This document shows, piece after piece, positions 35,935-43,441 of a stretch of DNA of 43,441 bases (its first letter is position 1; every line of letters starts with the position of its first letter). The stretch lies in contig JAHJYW010000024.1 in NCBI GenBank assembly GCA_018827375.1, positions 1 through 43,441 of the forward strand, written 5' to 3'. This DNA is from Alphaproteobacteria bacterium (GTDB taxonomy: Bacteria; Pseudomonadota; Alphaproteobacteria; Caulobacterales; Hyphomonadaceae). A model generated the notes under the pieces. It did not search any database, was not told the DNA's origin, and saw nothing but the letters and a program-made list of their open reading frames with translations. Position numbers and translations under genes: made by a program.

Positions 35935-36978
35935 CTATTTTCCTGCAGTCACTTGTCGACCCGTTGGCGTTGCAGCCGCACGCGGCGGGCGCAAAGGCCT
36001 GATAACGGGGCGACGGTCGAACAGACGTTTCGGGTTCCACGCCATCGCATAGGCGAGGTCGCCAAGACTCACCGACCGCTTGGGCGGTCCGAAGCGGCAG
36101 TCTTTTTTCAGGCCGCCAAGGCCCGCGAGCCCCGCTACGATGCCGCGCCATGTCGGCCCTGCCCGGCCTGTTGCAAATCCGCGCAGAAAAATGGCCAGCG
36201 TGATCGCTACATGTGCCGGAAGGGTCAGCAGCAATAGCAACGCGGGGGTGTTCTTGGCATAGGTCCAGATCCGGTTGCGCGTACCATGGAAAATGGCGAA
36301 CTCACTCGCGCGACCTGATATTCCGCTGCCAGCATGGCGGATCACCGCATCCGGCAAGAAGATGCAGCGTTCGCCGGCGAGGCGCAGCCGATAGCCAAGG
36401 TCAACATCCTCGCAATAACAGAAGAACCGCTCGTCAAAGCCCCCATGCGCTTCGAACACGGATCGCCGAAACACTGCCGACGCGCCGCAAGGCGAAAAGC
36501 ATTCGCCTTCCGTTAGAGGTTCGGCTGGCAAGCCAAATCCGCCGCGCCAGGGAATGCCAAAACCGAGATAGCAATCACCCGCACCGTCCATTATCGATGG
36601 ATCTTCCAGCGCATACTGCGCGCAGGCAAACATATTTGCATCAGCGTGGCGCTGCGCGCCGGCCAAGACCTGTTCCAGCCAGTCCGGACTCGCCACCGCA
36701 TCCGGATTGAAAAGCGCAAGCCAGACGGCATTGCTCTCGCGCACGGCCAAGTTGTTGCCCGCCGCAAAGCCCAGATTTTCCGCCTGCTGCAGCAGGCGGT
36801 ATCCTGGCAAACCGTCGCTGTTGAGATCGCTGACAGAGCCGTCGGTAGAGGCATTGTCCACAAGCAACACTTCAAAGTCCCGGAACGTCTGATTGCGAAG
36901 GGAATCGAGCGCCTGCTGCAGGAACGCCTCGCCATTATAATTCACAATGATGACAGAGACAGAAACCATGAGGGTCAT
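35935..36978 (-). CDS. Family 2 glycosyltransferase, rhamnosyltransferase-like
   Basis: A 347-residue enzyme with the WbbL/RfbF-type pattern: VSVIIVNYNGEAFL, LLVDNASTDGS (39-49), FNPDAVASPDWL as the Asp-containing motif, FSPCGASAVFRRSVFEAHGGFDERFF, and DVDLGYRLRLAG. A hydrophobic helix near 255-272 probably contacts the membrane. This subfamily often uses dTDP-L-rhamnose, and the complete rfbCBDA set lies directly divergent, which supports but does not prove that donor. Met1 at 36978 and Met4 at 36969 are both possible starts. It is co-transcribed with the GT2 gene four bases downstream. Confidence 0.88.
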   Translation of the reverse strand: MTLMVSVSVIIVNYNGEAFLQQALDSLRNQTFRDFEVLLVDNASTDGSVSDLNSDGLPGYRLLQQAENLGFAAGNNLAVRESNAVWLALFNPDAVASPDWLEQVLAGAQRHADANMFACAQYALEDPSIMDGAGDCYLGFGIPWRGGFGLPAEPLTEGECFSPCGASAVFRRSVFEAHGGFDERFFCYCEDVDLGYRLRLAGERCIFLPDAVIRHAGSGISGRASEFAIFHGTRNRIWTYAKNTPALLLLLTLPAHVAITLAIFLRGFATGRAGPTWRGIVAGLAGLGGLKKDCRFGPPKRSVSLGDLAYAMAWNPKRLFDRRPVIRPLRPPRAAATPTGRQVTAGK

Positions 36979-37171
36979 CTACTGGTGGAGCCCCCCACGA
37001 AAGTCAAACCCCGAAGCGCCGCTCGTTCAAGCATATCAGCTAGCCCTGCGCTTCGCCGGTCTGGGCTCTTGACAAGACACGGCCGGTTGGCGACTTGTCT
37101 GCCCAAGTCCAACCACCCGTTTTAACGTGACCGGGACTGCCTGTTGTAACCCGAACCGTGGCAGCCTGCCG

Positions 37172-37759
37172 ATGTTTTACCCACAGCACATTCCGGAAGT
37201 TATTTTGGTGAAGCCCCAGCATTTTGGGGATGACCGTGGCTACTTTAGGGAAACCTACCGGCAGTCGAAATACGACGCGGAAGGCATTCGAGGCCCCTTC
37301 GTGCAGGACAATTTTTCCATGTCCAGGGACGCCAACGTGCTGAGAGGCCTGCACTTCCAGACGAATCCCAGCGCACAGGGCAAGCTTGTACGCTGCACGC
37401 AGGGCGCAATCTTCGATGTCGCCGTGGATATACGACGCGGATCTCCCAATTACGGCCAGCATGTCAGCGCGACGCTTAGCGCTGAAAATGGCTGGCAGAT
37501 GTTCATCCCGGTGGGCTTCGCCCATGGTTTCTGCACGCTGGAACCCGATTGTGCTGTAGATTACAAAGTCACCGCCTATTACGATCCGTCATGTGACAAG
37601 GGCATCGCCTGGGACGACCCCGACATCGGGATTAACTGGCCGCTAAGCGGGAACTCGCCGATTCTGTCCGGTAAGGACACCAAACAGCCCCAATTTCGTG
37701 ACCTCCCAGAGTTTTTCAAATACACTTCCCCAACAACCAAAACGGGAATGGCGACATGA
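37172..37759 (+). CDS. rfbC: dTDP-4-dehydrorhamnose 3,5-epimerase
   Basis: Third enzyme in order of action for dTDP-L-rhamnose. The 195-residue cupin protein from the ATG at 37172 has DDRGYFRE (20-27), the catalytic His61 in [16 protein letters not shown], and Tyr131 in [11 protein letters not shown]. An in-frame start at 37127 would add 15 residues foreign to the family. The stop overlaps the rfbB start. This is the first gene of an rfbCBDA operon, divergent from the GT2 pair. Confidence 0.96.
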   Translation: MFYPQHIPEVILVKPQHFGDDRGYFRETYRQSKYDAEGIRGPFVQDNFSMSRDANVLRGLHFQTNPSAQGKLVRCTQGAIFDVAVDIRRGSPNYGQHVSATLSAENGWQMFIPVGFAHGFCTLEPDCAVDYKVTAYYDPSCDKGIAWDDPDIGINWPLSGNSPILSGKDTKQPQFRDLPEFFKYTSPTTKTGMAT

Positions 37760-38832
37760 AGATTATCGTTACGGGTGGTGCCGGATTTATTGGGTCGGCT
37801 GTTGTCCGCCATATCATCCAGACAACCGATGCGGCCGTCACCGTCATCGACAAGCTGACCTATGCCGCCAACCTCAATTCTCTGGCGCCGGTCTCCGCCT
37901 CCCCGCGCTACAAACTGATCCAGAAGGACATCTGCGACGCCGACGCGATGCAGGACATCTTTAAGGCCGAACAGCCAGACTATGTCATGCATCTGGCCGC
38001 AGAAAGCCATGTTGACCGGTCCATCTCCGGCTCGCGCGCCTTCGTTGAGACGAATATCATGGGCACTTACAGCCTGCTGGAAGCCGCTCGAGCCTACCAT
38101 GACAGCCTGGATGCCGCCGGAAAGGCAGCTTTCCGCTTCCTCCATGTTTCGACTGACGAGGTTTATGGGTCGCTGGGGCCGGAAGGCCTGTTCGAGGAGA
38201 CGACGCCCTACGATCCCTCTTCACCCTATTCGGCGTCCAAGGCCGCGTCCGACCATCTCGTGAAGGCATGGCATCGAACCTATGGCCTGCCGCTCGTCGT
38301 ATCGAACTGCTCCAACAATTACGGGCCCTACCATTTCCCCGAAAAGCTGATCCCGCTGATGATCCTCAACGGTCTCGATCGGAAAGACCTTCCCGTCTAT
38401 GGCGACGGTTCAAACATCCGCGATTGGCTGCATGTGGAAGATCATGCAAGCGCGCTATGGCTAATTGTCTCGCAAGGTCGCGCCGGAGAAACCTATAATG
38501 TCGGAGGCCGCAACGAGCGGACAAACCTTCATGTCGTCGAGACAATTTGCGATGCGCTGGACAAGCTGGCGCCGTCTGGCCAATCGCGCCGCAACCTCAT
38601 CAAATTCGTTCAGGACCGGCCGGGCCACGACCATCGCTATGCGATCGATGCAACCAAGCTTGAGAACGAGCTGGGTTGGCGCGCCAATGAGACATTTGAC
38701 ACCGGCATCTTCAAGACAGTGAAATGGTATCTCGACAATCCGGACTGGTGGCAGCCGCTGCGAAAGTCCGTCTACACCGGCGAACGCCTCGGCCTGATCT
38801 CCGGCGCCAAGAGCGAAACCCTCGCGAATTGA
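37756..38832 (+). CDS. rfbB: dTDP-glucose 4,6-dehydratase
   Basis: It makes dTDP-4-keto-6-deoxyglucose, the shared intermediate for rhamnose and for the WecE-type amino sugar. The 358-residue SDR enzyme has TGGAGFIGS (6-14), the [10 protein letters not shown] segment (81-90), Thr133-Asp134-Glu135 in HVSTDEVYG, and Tyr158/Lys162 in SPYSASK. All are characteristic of RmlB. Start and rfbC stop overlap (ATGA), so the genes are translated together. It is a normal, intact member of the family. Confidence 0.97.
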   Translation: MKIIVTGGAGFIGSAVVRHIIQTTDAAVTVIDKLTYAANLNSLAPVSASPRYKLIQKDICDADAMQDIFKAEQPDYVMHLAAESHVDRSISGSRAFVETNIMGTYSLLEAARAYHDSLDAAGKAAFRFLHVSTDEVYGSLGPEGLFEETTPYDPSSPYSASKAASDHLVKAWHRTYGLPLVVSNCSNNYGPYHFPEKLIPLMILNGLDRKDLPVYGDGSNIRDWLHVEDHASALWLIVSQGRAGETYNVGGRNERTNLHVVETICDALDKLAPSGQSRRNLIKFVQDRPGHDHRYAIDATKLENELGWRANETFDTGIFKTVKWYLDNPDWWQPLRKSVYTGERLGLISGAKSETLAN

Positions 38833-38854
38833 CCCTGCCAGGAGTGTCGTTGAC

Positions 38855-39751
38855 ATGAAACTGCTCGTTATTGGCAAGGCCGGGCAGGTCGCGCGGGCCT
38901 TGCGCGAATCGGACGCGCCAGCTGGTTTTACGATGGTCGCAGAAGGTCGGCCTGATCTCGACATGCTTCATCCGAAGTCAATGTCGGCTGCGCTTGACCG
39001 TCAAGCACCCGACCTTGTCATCAATGCCGCAGCATATACGGCGGTCGATGCCGCCGAAGCGGATGCCGTCGCAGCAACCGCCCTCAATGCCCGCGCCGCG
39101 GCCGATCTGGCGCGCGAGACCGCGACACGCTCCATTCCGCTCATTCACATCTCGACAGACTATGTCTTCGATGGCGCCAGCGAACGTCCATACCGGGAAG
39201 ACGACCCTGTATCGCCGCTCGGCGTTTATGGCCGCTCCAAGCTGGAAGGTGAGCGCGCGGTTGCCGAACTCAACCCGCGCCACCTCATCGTGCGCACAGC
39301 TTGGGTCTATAGCCCTTTCGGCAAGAATTTCGTGAAAACCATGCTGCGTCTTGCAGAGACCCGTGACGAGGTTTCGGTCGTGGCGGATCAGATCGGCAAC
39401 CCGACCAGCGCACATGCGTTCGCTGAAACGCTTCTGATGATGGCCCTGCGTGTCACCGATAAGCCAGACGCGTCCCTCTTCGGCGTCTACCATGCCAGCG
39501 GATCCGGCCACGCCAGCTGGGCCGATCTGGCCCGACATGTTTTCTCTGTCAGCGCCTCCCTTGGCGGGCCCCACGCCCGTGTCAAACCAATACCTACCTC
39601 CGAATATCCGACACCTGTTACCCGCCCCGCAAATTCCCGTCTCGACTGCAGCAAACTGCAGCAGACGTTTGGACACCAGCTGCCTACGTGGCAGGACAGC
39701 ACCACAGACGTGATAACGCGACTCATCAAAGAGGAAAGCTATAGCTCATGA
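38855..39751 (+). CDS. rfbD: dTDP-4-dehydrorhamnose reductase
   Basis: The last, NAD(P)H-dependent step to dTDP-L-rhamnose. The 298-residue protein has an N-terminal Rossmann start [14 protein letters not shown] (slightly divergent from the usual GxxGQLG), [11 protein letters not shown] (58-68), [10 protein letters not shown] (98-107) and Tyr125/Lys129 in GVYGRSK. AGGAG lies ten bases before the ATG. Its stop overlaps the rfbA start in ATGA. Confidence 0.95.
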   Translation: MKLLVIGKAGQVARALRESDAPAGFTMVAEGRPDLDMLHPKSMSAALDRQAPDLVINAAAYTAVDAAEADAVAATALNARAAADLARETATRSIPLIHISTDYVFDGASERPYREDDPVSPLGVYGRSKLEGERAVAELNPRHLIVRTAWVYSPFGKNFVKTMLRLAETRDEVSVVADQIGNPTSAHAFAETLLMMALRVTDKPDASLFGVYHASGSGHASWADLARHVFSVSASLGGPHARVKPIPTSEYPTPVTRPANSRLDCSKLQQTFGHQLPTWQDSTTDVITRLIKEESYSS

Positions 39752-40611
39752 AGGGTATTATTCTTGCCGGCGGCAAAGGCACGCGCCTCTACCCAATTAC
39801 GCGCGGCGTTTCCAAGCAATTGCTGCCTGTCTATGACAAGCCGCTTGTCTTTCATCCTATCACGACCCTCATGTTGGCCGGAATTCGCGAGATCCTGTTG
39901 ATTTCGACCCCTTCGGCACTGCCGCTCTACAAGGAATTGCTTGGCTCCGGCGCCGACTGGAACATGGAGTTTCACTTCGCTGAACAGCCCGAAGCCCGTG
40001 GTCTTGCTGAAGCCTTCCTTATCGGCGCGGATTTCGTCGGCGGCAAACCAAGCGCCCTCGCCCTGGGCGACAACATGTTCTACGGTGCCGGTCTGAGCGG
40101 TCAGTTGAGTACAGCTGGCAAGATTACGTCCGGCGCGGAAATCTTTGCCTGCAAGGTTACCAACCCCTCCGAATTCGGGATCGTCGAGATCGACGCCAAG
40201 GGCCAGGCCATTTCAATTGAGGAAAAGCCCGTCGAACCCAAAAGCAACTGGGCTGTCACAGGCCTTTATTTCTACGACAAGGACGTTGTTGATATCGCCC
40301 GGGACGTGAAGCCGTCCGCCCGCGGCGAACTTGAGATCACATCGGTGAACGATGTTTACCTGCAGCGCGGCGACCTCAGCGTCAACAAGCTCGCGCGCGG
40401 TACGGCCTGGCTGGACGCAGGCACGTTCGATGGCCTGCTTCAGGCGTCACAATTCGTCCAGACGCTGGAAAAACGTCAGGGTCTTAAAATTGCGTGTCCG
40501 GAAGAAGTGGCATGGCGCATGGGTTTCATCAGCGACGAACAGCTGATGAAGCTCTCGGCGGGCTACAAGAACGAATACGGCTCCTACCTGTCGTCCCTGC
40601 TCAAGGGCTAG
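39748..40611 (+). CDS. rfbA: Glucose-1-phosphate thymidylyltransferase
   Basis: It joins dTTP and glucose-1-phosphate to dTDP-glucose, feeding both rhamnose and amino-dideoxy sugar routes. The 287-residue protein has the pyrophosphorylase motif GGKGTRLYP (8-16), [11 protein letters not shown] (22-32), LGDNMFYG and the IEEKP segment. It is of normal length and intact. It is last of the rfbCBDA operon; 115 bases without a clear terminator separate it from the aminotransferase gene. Confidence 0.97.
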   Translation: MKGIILAGGKGTRLYPITRGVSKQLLPVYDKPLVFHPITTLMLAGIREILLISTPSALPLYKELLGSGADWNMEFHFAEQPEARGLAEAFLIGADFVGGKPSALALGDNMFYGAGLSGQLSTAGKITSGAEIFACKVTNPSEFGIVEIDAKGQAISIEEKPVEPKSNWAVTGLYFYDKDVVDIARDVKPSARGELEITSVNDVYLQRGDLSVNKLARGTAWLDAGTFDGLLQASQFVQTLEKRQGLKIACPEEVAWRMGFISDEQLMKLSAGYKNEYGSYLSSLLKG

Positions 40612-40726
40612 GTCCGGCCCGCAGGCGTCGGATTGCGTAACCGTCTGTGATTTGCACTGCGAACAGTCAGCCCCTATCGGCTGCATTCAACAGGCGAAAC
40701 ATCGGCCATAACGAGGATTCCTTACC

Positions 40727-41887
40727 ATGAGCCTTCCATTCATCGACCTTCAGGCACAACGCAAGCGGATCGAATCCGAGATCAACGCGGCCATTCAGGG
40801 TGTCGTTGAAAGCGGTCGTTATGTTCTGGGACCAGAAGTTACCGAACTTGAAAAACAACTCGCGGCCTGGTGCGGGGCCAGCCACGCGGTCAGCTGCGCC
40901 AATGGCACTGATGCCCTCGCCCTCGCCCTCATGGCGTGGGAACTGAAGCCCGGCGATGCTGTCTTCTGCCCAAGCTTCACATTCGTTGCGACCGCGCAAG
41001 TTGTGCCGTGGCTCGGCGCGACACCTGTCTTCGTGGATATCGATGCAGCGACCTACAACATGGACCCGGCCAGCCTGCGCGCTGAGATCGCCTCCGTGAA
41101 AGCGGCCGGCAAGCTGAACCCGAAAGTGGTCATCGCGGTGGACTTGTTTGGGCAGCCGGCGAACTACACTGAAATCAAAGTGATTTGTGACGAGTTCGGC
41201 CTGAAATTGATTGCAGATACGGCGCAGGGCTATGGCTGCACGCTGAATGGCAAGCACCCGTCTGACTGGGCCGACATCGCGACGACCAGCTTTTTCCCGG
41301 CCAAGCCGCTCGGTTGTTACGGAGATGGCGGCGCGATCGTCACCAATGACGCGGCGCTGGCCGAACGCATTGAATCGCTCCGGGTTTACGGCAAGGTGAC
41401 GCCGACGGACGCGGCGACGCGCAACTTCCACCATGACCCAAAATATCTCAGCCTGCGCGTTGGGATGAACTCGCGCCTCGACACGATCCAGGCGGCTATC
41501 CTGCTTGAAAAGCTCAAGATCTTCGCGGACGAAATTGAGCGGCGCCAAGTAGTCGCCGACAGGTACGCCGAGGGGCTTCGCGGGGCAATTAGGGGTGTTC
41601 CCGGGGTGATTGAGGGTGGGCGTTCGGTCTGGGCGCAATATGTCATCGAACATGACAACCGCGACGGCCTGCAAGCTCACCTGACCGCACAGGGCATCCC
41701 GAGCATGGTCTACTATCCTGTTCCGATCCACCAGCAGGACTTTGCCTTGCGCTTTGCCCCAGCCGAGGGCCACCTCAAGGTGACGGAAGCGGCCAGCCAG
41801 CATGTTCTTGCCTTGCCGATGCATCCCTATCTTGAGCCATCCGACCAGGACCGCGTGATCGATGCCGTCCTGAGTTTCAACGGCTAG
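40727..41887 (+). CDS. DegT/DnrJ/EryC1/StrS aminotransferase (WbpE/WlbC-like)
   Basis: A 386-residue PLP enzyme acting on a keto-sugar nucleotide. Asp164 in LIADTAQGYG and the PLP lysine Lys193 in SFFPAKPLGCYGDGGA are seen. The FFPxKPLGCYGDGGA form is typical of enzymes that install a 3-amino group on UDP-N-acetyl-hexuronic acids (WbpE, WlbC), though QdtB-like dTDP-3-keto-sugar transaminases are related. The dehydrogenase and acetyltransferase partners (WbpA, WbpB, WbpD) are not in the window, so the substrate stays open. AGGA lies nine bases ahead of the ATG. It differs in subgroup from the WecE-type gene at 9295. Confidence 0.85.
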   Translation: MSLPFIDLQAQRKRIESEINAAIQGVVESGRYVLGPEVTELEKQLAAWCGASHAVSCANGTDALALALMAWELKPGDAVFCPSFTFVATAQVVPWLGATPVFVDIDAATYNMDPASLRAEIASVKAAGKLNPKVVIAVDLFGQPANYTEIKVICDEFGLKLIADTAQGYGCTLNGKHPSDWADIATTSFFPAKPLGCYGDGGAIVTNDAALAERIESLRVYGKVTPTDAATRNFHHDPKYLSLRVGMNSRLDTIQAAILLEKLKIFADEIERRQVVADRYAEGLRGAIRGVPGVIEGGRSVWAQYVIEHDNRDGLQAHLTAQGIPSMVYYPVPIHQQDFALRFAPAEGHLKVTEAASQHVLALPMHPYLEPSDQDRVIDAVLSFNG

Positions 41888-41894
41888 CTCGGTT

Positions 41895-41910
41895 AATTCC
41901 GAACGGAATT
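41895..41910 (+). terminator. Short hairpin after the aminotransferase gene
   Basis: AATTCC-GAAC-GGAATT: perfect 6-bp arms eight bases after the stop, followed by only two T. It may be a weak terminator or part of the structured region ahead of ahcY. Confidence 0.4.
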
Positions 41911-41913
41911 TTG

Positions 41914-41953
41914 CAGGCAGCGGGGCACTTGCCGCGTTGCCTTCGGCTGCCTG
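41914..41953 (+). promoter_or_regulatory. Structured leader candidate upstream of ahcY
   Basis: CAGGCAGC (41914-41921) pairs perfectly with GCTGCCTG (41946-41953), eight base pairs enclosing 24 bases in which GGCA/TGCC can pair further. It lies 40 bases before the ahcY ATG with no T-run after it. The conserved core of the known SAH riboswitch is not seen, so it is only a candidate regulatory RNA. Confidence 0.4.
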
Positions 41954-41993
41954 ACATGCTAGTTCGCACATAAACATATAAAGGAACATTGAT

Positions 41994-43388
41994 ATGGCCC
42001 ATGACTATCACGTCGCAGACATCAAGCTGGCTGACTACGGCAACAAGGAAATCGCGATTGCCGAGACGGAAATGCCGGGCCTGATGGCCGCGCGCGAAGA
42101 GTTTGGCCCGACGCACCCTCTCAAGGGCGCGCGCATCTGTGGCTCGCTTCACATGACGATCCAGACGGCCGTCCTGATCCAGACACTTGAAGCCCTCGGC
42201 GCAAAAGTGCGCTGGGTTTCGTGCAACATCTATTCGACGCAGGACCACGCTGCCGCCGCGATCGCAGCCAACGGCACGCCGGTGTTCGCCTACAAGGGTG
42301 AAACGCTGGAAGAATACTGGGACTATACAGACCGCATGTTCCAGTGGCCGAACGGCGAAGGCCCGAACCTCATCCTCGACGATGGCGGCGACGCCACCAT
42401 GTACCTGATCCTCGGCGAGCGCGCTGAAAACGATCCGGGCTTCCTCGAAAAGCCAGGCTCGGAAGAAGAGAAGTTCCTCTTTGCCCAGATCAAGAAGCGT
42501 ATGAAGGCGTCCCCGGGCTGGTTTGCAAAAACCAAAGCCGGCATCCGCGGCGTTTCGGAAGAAACAACGACCGGCGTGAACCGCCTCTACCAACTCGAGA
42601 AGAAGGGCGAGCTGCCTTTCCCCGCCATCAACGTCAACGACTCGGTCACCAAGTCCAAGTTCGACAATAAGTACGGCTGTAAGGAATCGCTCGTCGACGC
42701 GATCCGTCGCGGCACGGACGTCATGATGGCCGGCAAGAAAGCCTTCGTCGCCGGCTATGGCGATGTCGGCAAGGGCTCGGCTGCCTCGCTCTCAGGTTCA
42801 GGCGCACGCGTGTCCGTCTCCGAAGTCGACCCGATCTGCGCCCTGCAGGCCGCCATGGACGGCTATGACGTTCTCACGATGGACGAAGCCGCCCCCAAGT
42901 TCGACATCTTCGTCACGGCGACCGGCAACAAGGACATCCTCACCGTCGACCACATGCGCGCGATGAAGGACATGGCCATTGTCTGTAATATCGGCCACTT
43001 CGACAATGAGATCCAGGTCGAAGGCCTGCGCAATTTCGAATGGACGAACATCAAGCCGCAAGTCGACATGATCACGTTCCCTGATGGCAAGCGCATCCTG
43101 CTCCTGTCCGAAGGCCGCCTCGTGAACCTCGGCAACGCCACCGGCCACCCGAGCTTCGTCATGTCAGCTTCGTTCACCAACCAGACGCTGGCCCAGATCG
43201 AACTTCACCTCCGCGCCGACGAATACGAGAACAAGGTCTACACGCTGCCCAAGCACCTCGACGAGAAAGTGGCCATGCTGCACCTCGACAAGCTTGGCGC
43301 CCAGCTGACCAAGCTCTCGGAAGGCCAGGCCGACTATATCGGCGTCACGACCGAAGGCCCGTTCAAGCCAGAACACTACCGCTACTAG
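41994..43388 (+). CDS. ahcY: Adenosylhomocysteinase
   Basis: It hydrolyses S-adenosylhomocysteine to adenosine and homocysteine, removing the product inhibitor of all SAM-dependent methyltransferases. The 464-residue protein has the [14 protein letters not shown] and [13 protein letters not shown] segments of the substrate domain, [17 protein letters not shown] with the conserved Lys and Asp, and the NAD loop [10 protein letters not shown]. The C-terminal KPEHYRY dimer tail is complete. AAGGAA precedes the ATG by seven bases. It is a housekeeping gene, but its place at the edge of a locus with three methyltransferase domains is apt. Confidence 0.98.
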   Translation: MAHDYHVADIKLADYGNKEIAIAETEMPGLMAAREEFGPTHPLKGARICGSLHMTIQTAVLIQTLEALGAKVRWVSCNIYSTQDHAAAAIAANGTPVFAYKGETLEEYWDYTDRMFQWPNGEGPNLILDDGGDATMYLILGERAENDPGFLEKPGSEEEKFLFAQIKKRMKASPGWFAKTKAGIRGVSEETTTGVNRLYQLEKKGELPFPAINVNDSVTKSKFDNKYGCKESLVDAIRRGTDVMMAGKKAFVAGYGDVGKGSAASLSGSGARVSVSEVDPICALQAAMDGYDVLTMDEAAPKFDIFVTATGNKDILTVDHMRAMKDMAIVCNIGHFDNEIQVEGLRNFEWTNIKPQVDMITFPDGKRILLLSEGRLVNLGNATGHPSFVMSASFTNQTLAQIELHLRADEYENKVYTLPKHLDEKVAMLHLDKLGAQLTKLSEGQADYIGVTTEGPFKPEHYRY

Positions 43389-43406
43389 TCTGGAGCGGCG
43401 CAGGCA

Positions 43407-43441
43407 TTGAGCCAGGAACATATCCTCACGCTTTCCTGCCC
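43407..43441 (+). CDS. purU: Start of a probable formyltetrahydrofolate deformylase, cut by the window end
   Basis: From TTG at 43407 the frame reads SQEHILTLSCP to the last base. PurU proteins of alphaproteobacteria begin with such a sequence (…LTLSCPDRPGIVA…), the first strand of their ACT domain. Only eleven full codons are visible and the ribosome-binding site (GGAG at 43392) is rather distant, so both call and start are tentative. Confidence 0.42.
   Translation, partial: MSQEHILTLSC

Noticed and set aside
37069..37074. TTGACA as the -35 box of the rfbC promoter
   Set aside because: No acceptable -10 element lies at 16-18 bases, nor an alphaproteobacterial-type one at shorter spacing.
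40667..41989. 440-codon minus-strand open frame
   Set aside because: It is antisense to the aminotransferase gene and without recognisable motifs; a high-GC shadow frame.
41888..41993. Known SAH (ahcY) or SAM-II riboswitch
   Set aside because: The conserved core sequences of these classes are not present; only generic stems are seen.

Overview
The window is a dense surface-polysaccharide locus from a GC-rich Gram-negative bacterium. An alphaproteobacterium, perhaps of the Hyphomonadaceae/Maricaulales type, fits best. This is inferred from the Met/Ile(CAU)-type tRNA, the alphaproteobacterial DUF2793 family, frequent GTG/TTG starts and the overall family mix, not from a database search. No IS element, integrase, CRISPR array or rRNA is visible.

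Layout. 1-2700: tail of a KpsF/GutQ-type arabinose-5-phosphate isomerase (Kdo branch), a periplasmic SIMPL protein, galE and a tRNA with CAU anticodon. 2703-7224 (minus): UDP-xylose synthase, phenylalanine hydroxylase (an unrelated housekeeping gene), a GT2, GDP-fucose synthase and a GtrA flippase. 7391-12003 (plus): a GtrB-like polyprenol-phosphate glycosyltransferase, a sugar N-formyltransferase, a WecE-type aminotransferase and a polytopic GT-C-like protein. 12154-16549 (minus): an AlgJ/AlgX-like plus MBOAT O-acetylation pair and a second polytopic protein. 16706-18841 (plus): a third polytopic protein with a G10 tract. 18851-19921 (minus): gmd. 20072-26063 (plus): a small methyltransferase and a 1743-residue multidomain protein (GT2, GT2, DUF115-like, FkbM methyltransferase, membrane hairpin, coiled coil, second methyltransferase). 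26093-29962 (minus): a broken sulfotransferase, a Gfo/Idh/MocA dehydrogenase and the Wzt/Wzm ABC exporter. 30151-34854 (plus): a two-domain DUF115-like/GT-A-like protein, a CMP-sugar cytidylyltransferase, a 2-hydroxyacid dehydrogenase and a frameshifted DUF2793 protein. 34860-36978 (minus): two GT2 enzymes. 37172-43441 (plus): rfbC, rfbB, rfbD, rfbA, a second DegT-family aminotransferase, ahcY and the first codons of a probable purU.

How the genes fit together. The locus supplies dTDP-L-rhamnose, GDP-L-fucose, UDP-galactose, UDP-xylose (if UDP-glucuronate is made elsewhere), probably an N-formylated dTDP-4-amino-4,6-dideoxyhexose, and an unidentified CMP-activated acid. GT2 and DUF115-like enzymes would assemble these on a lipid carrier in the cytoplasm. 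The Wzm/Wzt exporter, whose ATPase has a long C-terminal domain, would move the finished chain across the inner membrane. Acetylation, GtrA/GtrB-dependent glycosylation and perhaps once sulfation would decorate it in the periplasm. ahcY would recycle the S-adenosylhomocysteine released by the three methyltransferase domains.

The most interesting object is the 1743-residue protein. It looks like polymerase, coiled-coil ruler and methyl cap on one membrane-anchored chain, next to an exporter of the kind that recognises capped chains. Other points of note are the G10 tract, which could switch a membrane transferase on and off, a gene scar marking where the acetylation module entered, and two genes carrying frameshifts.
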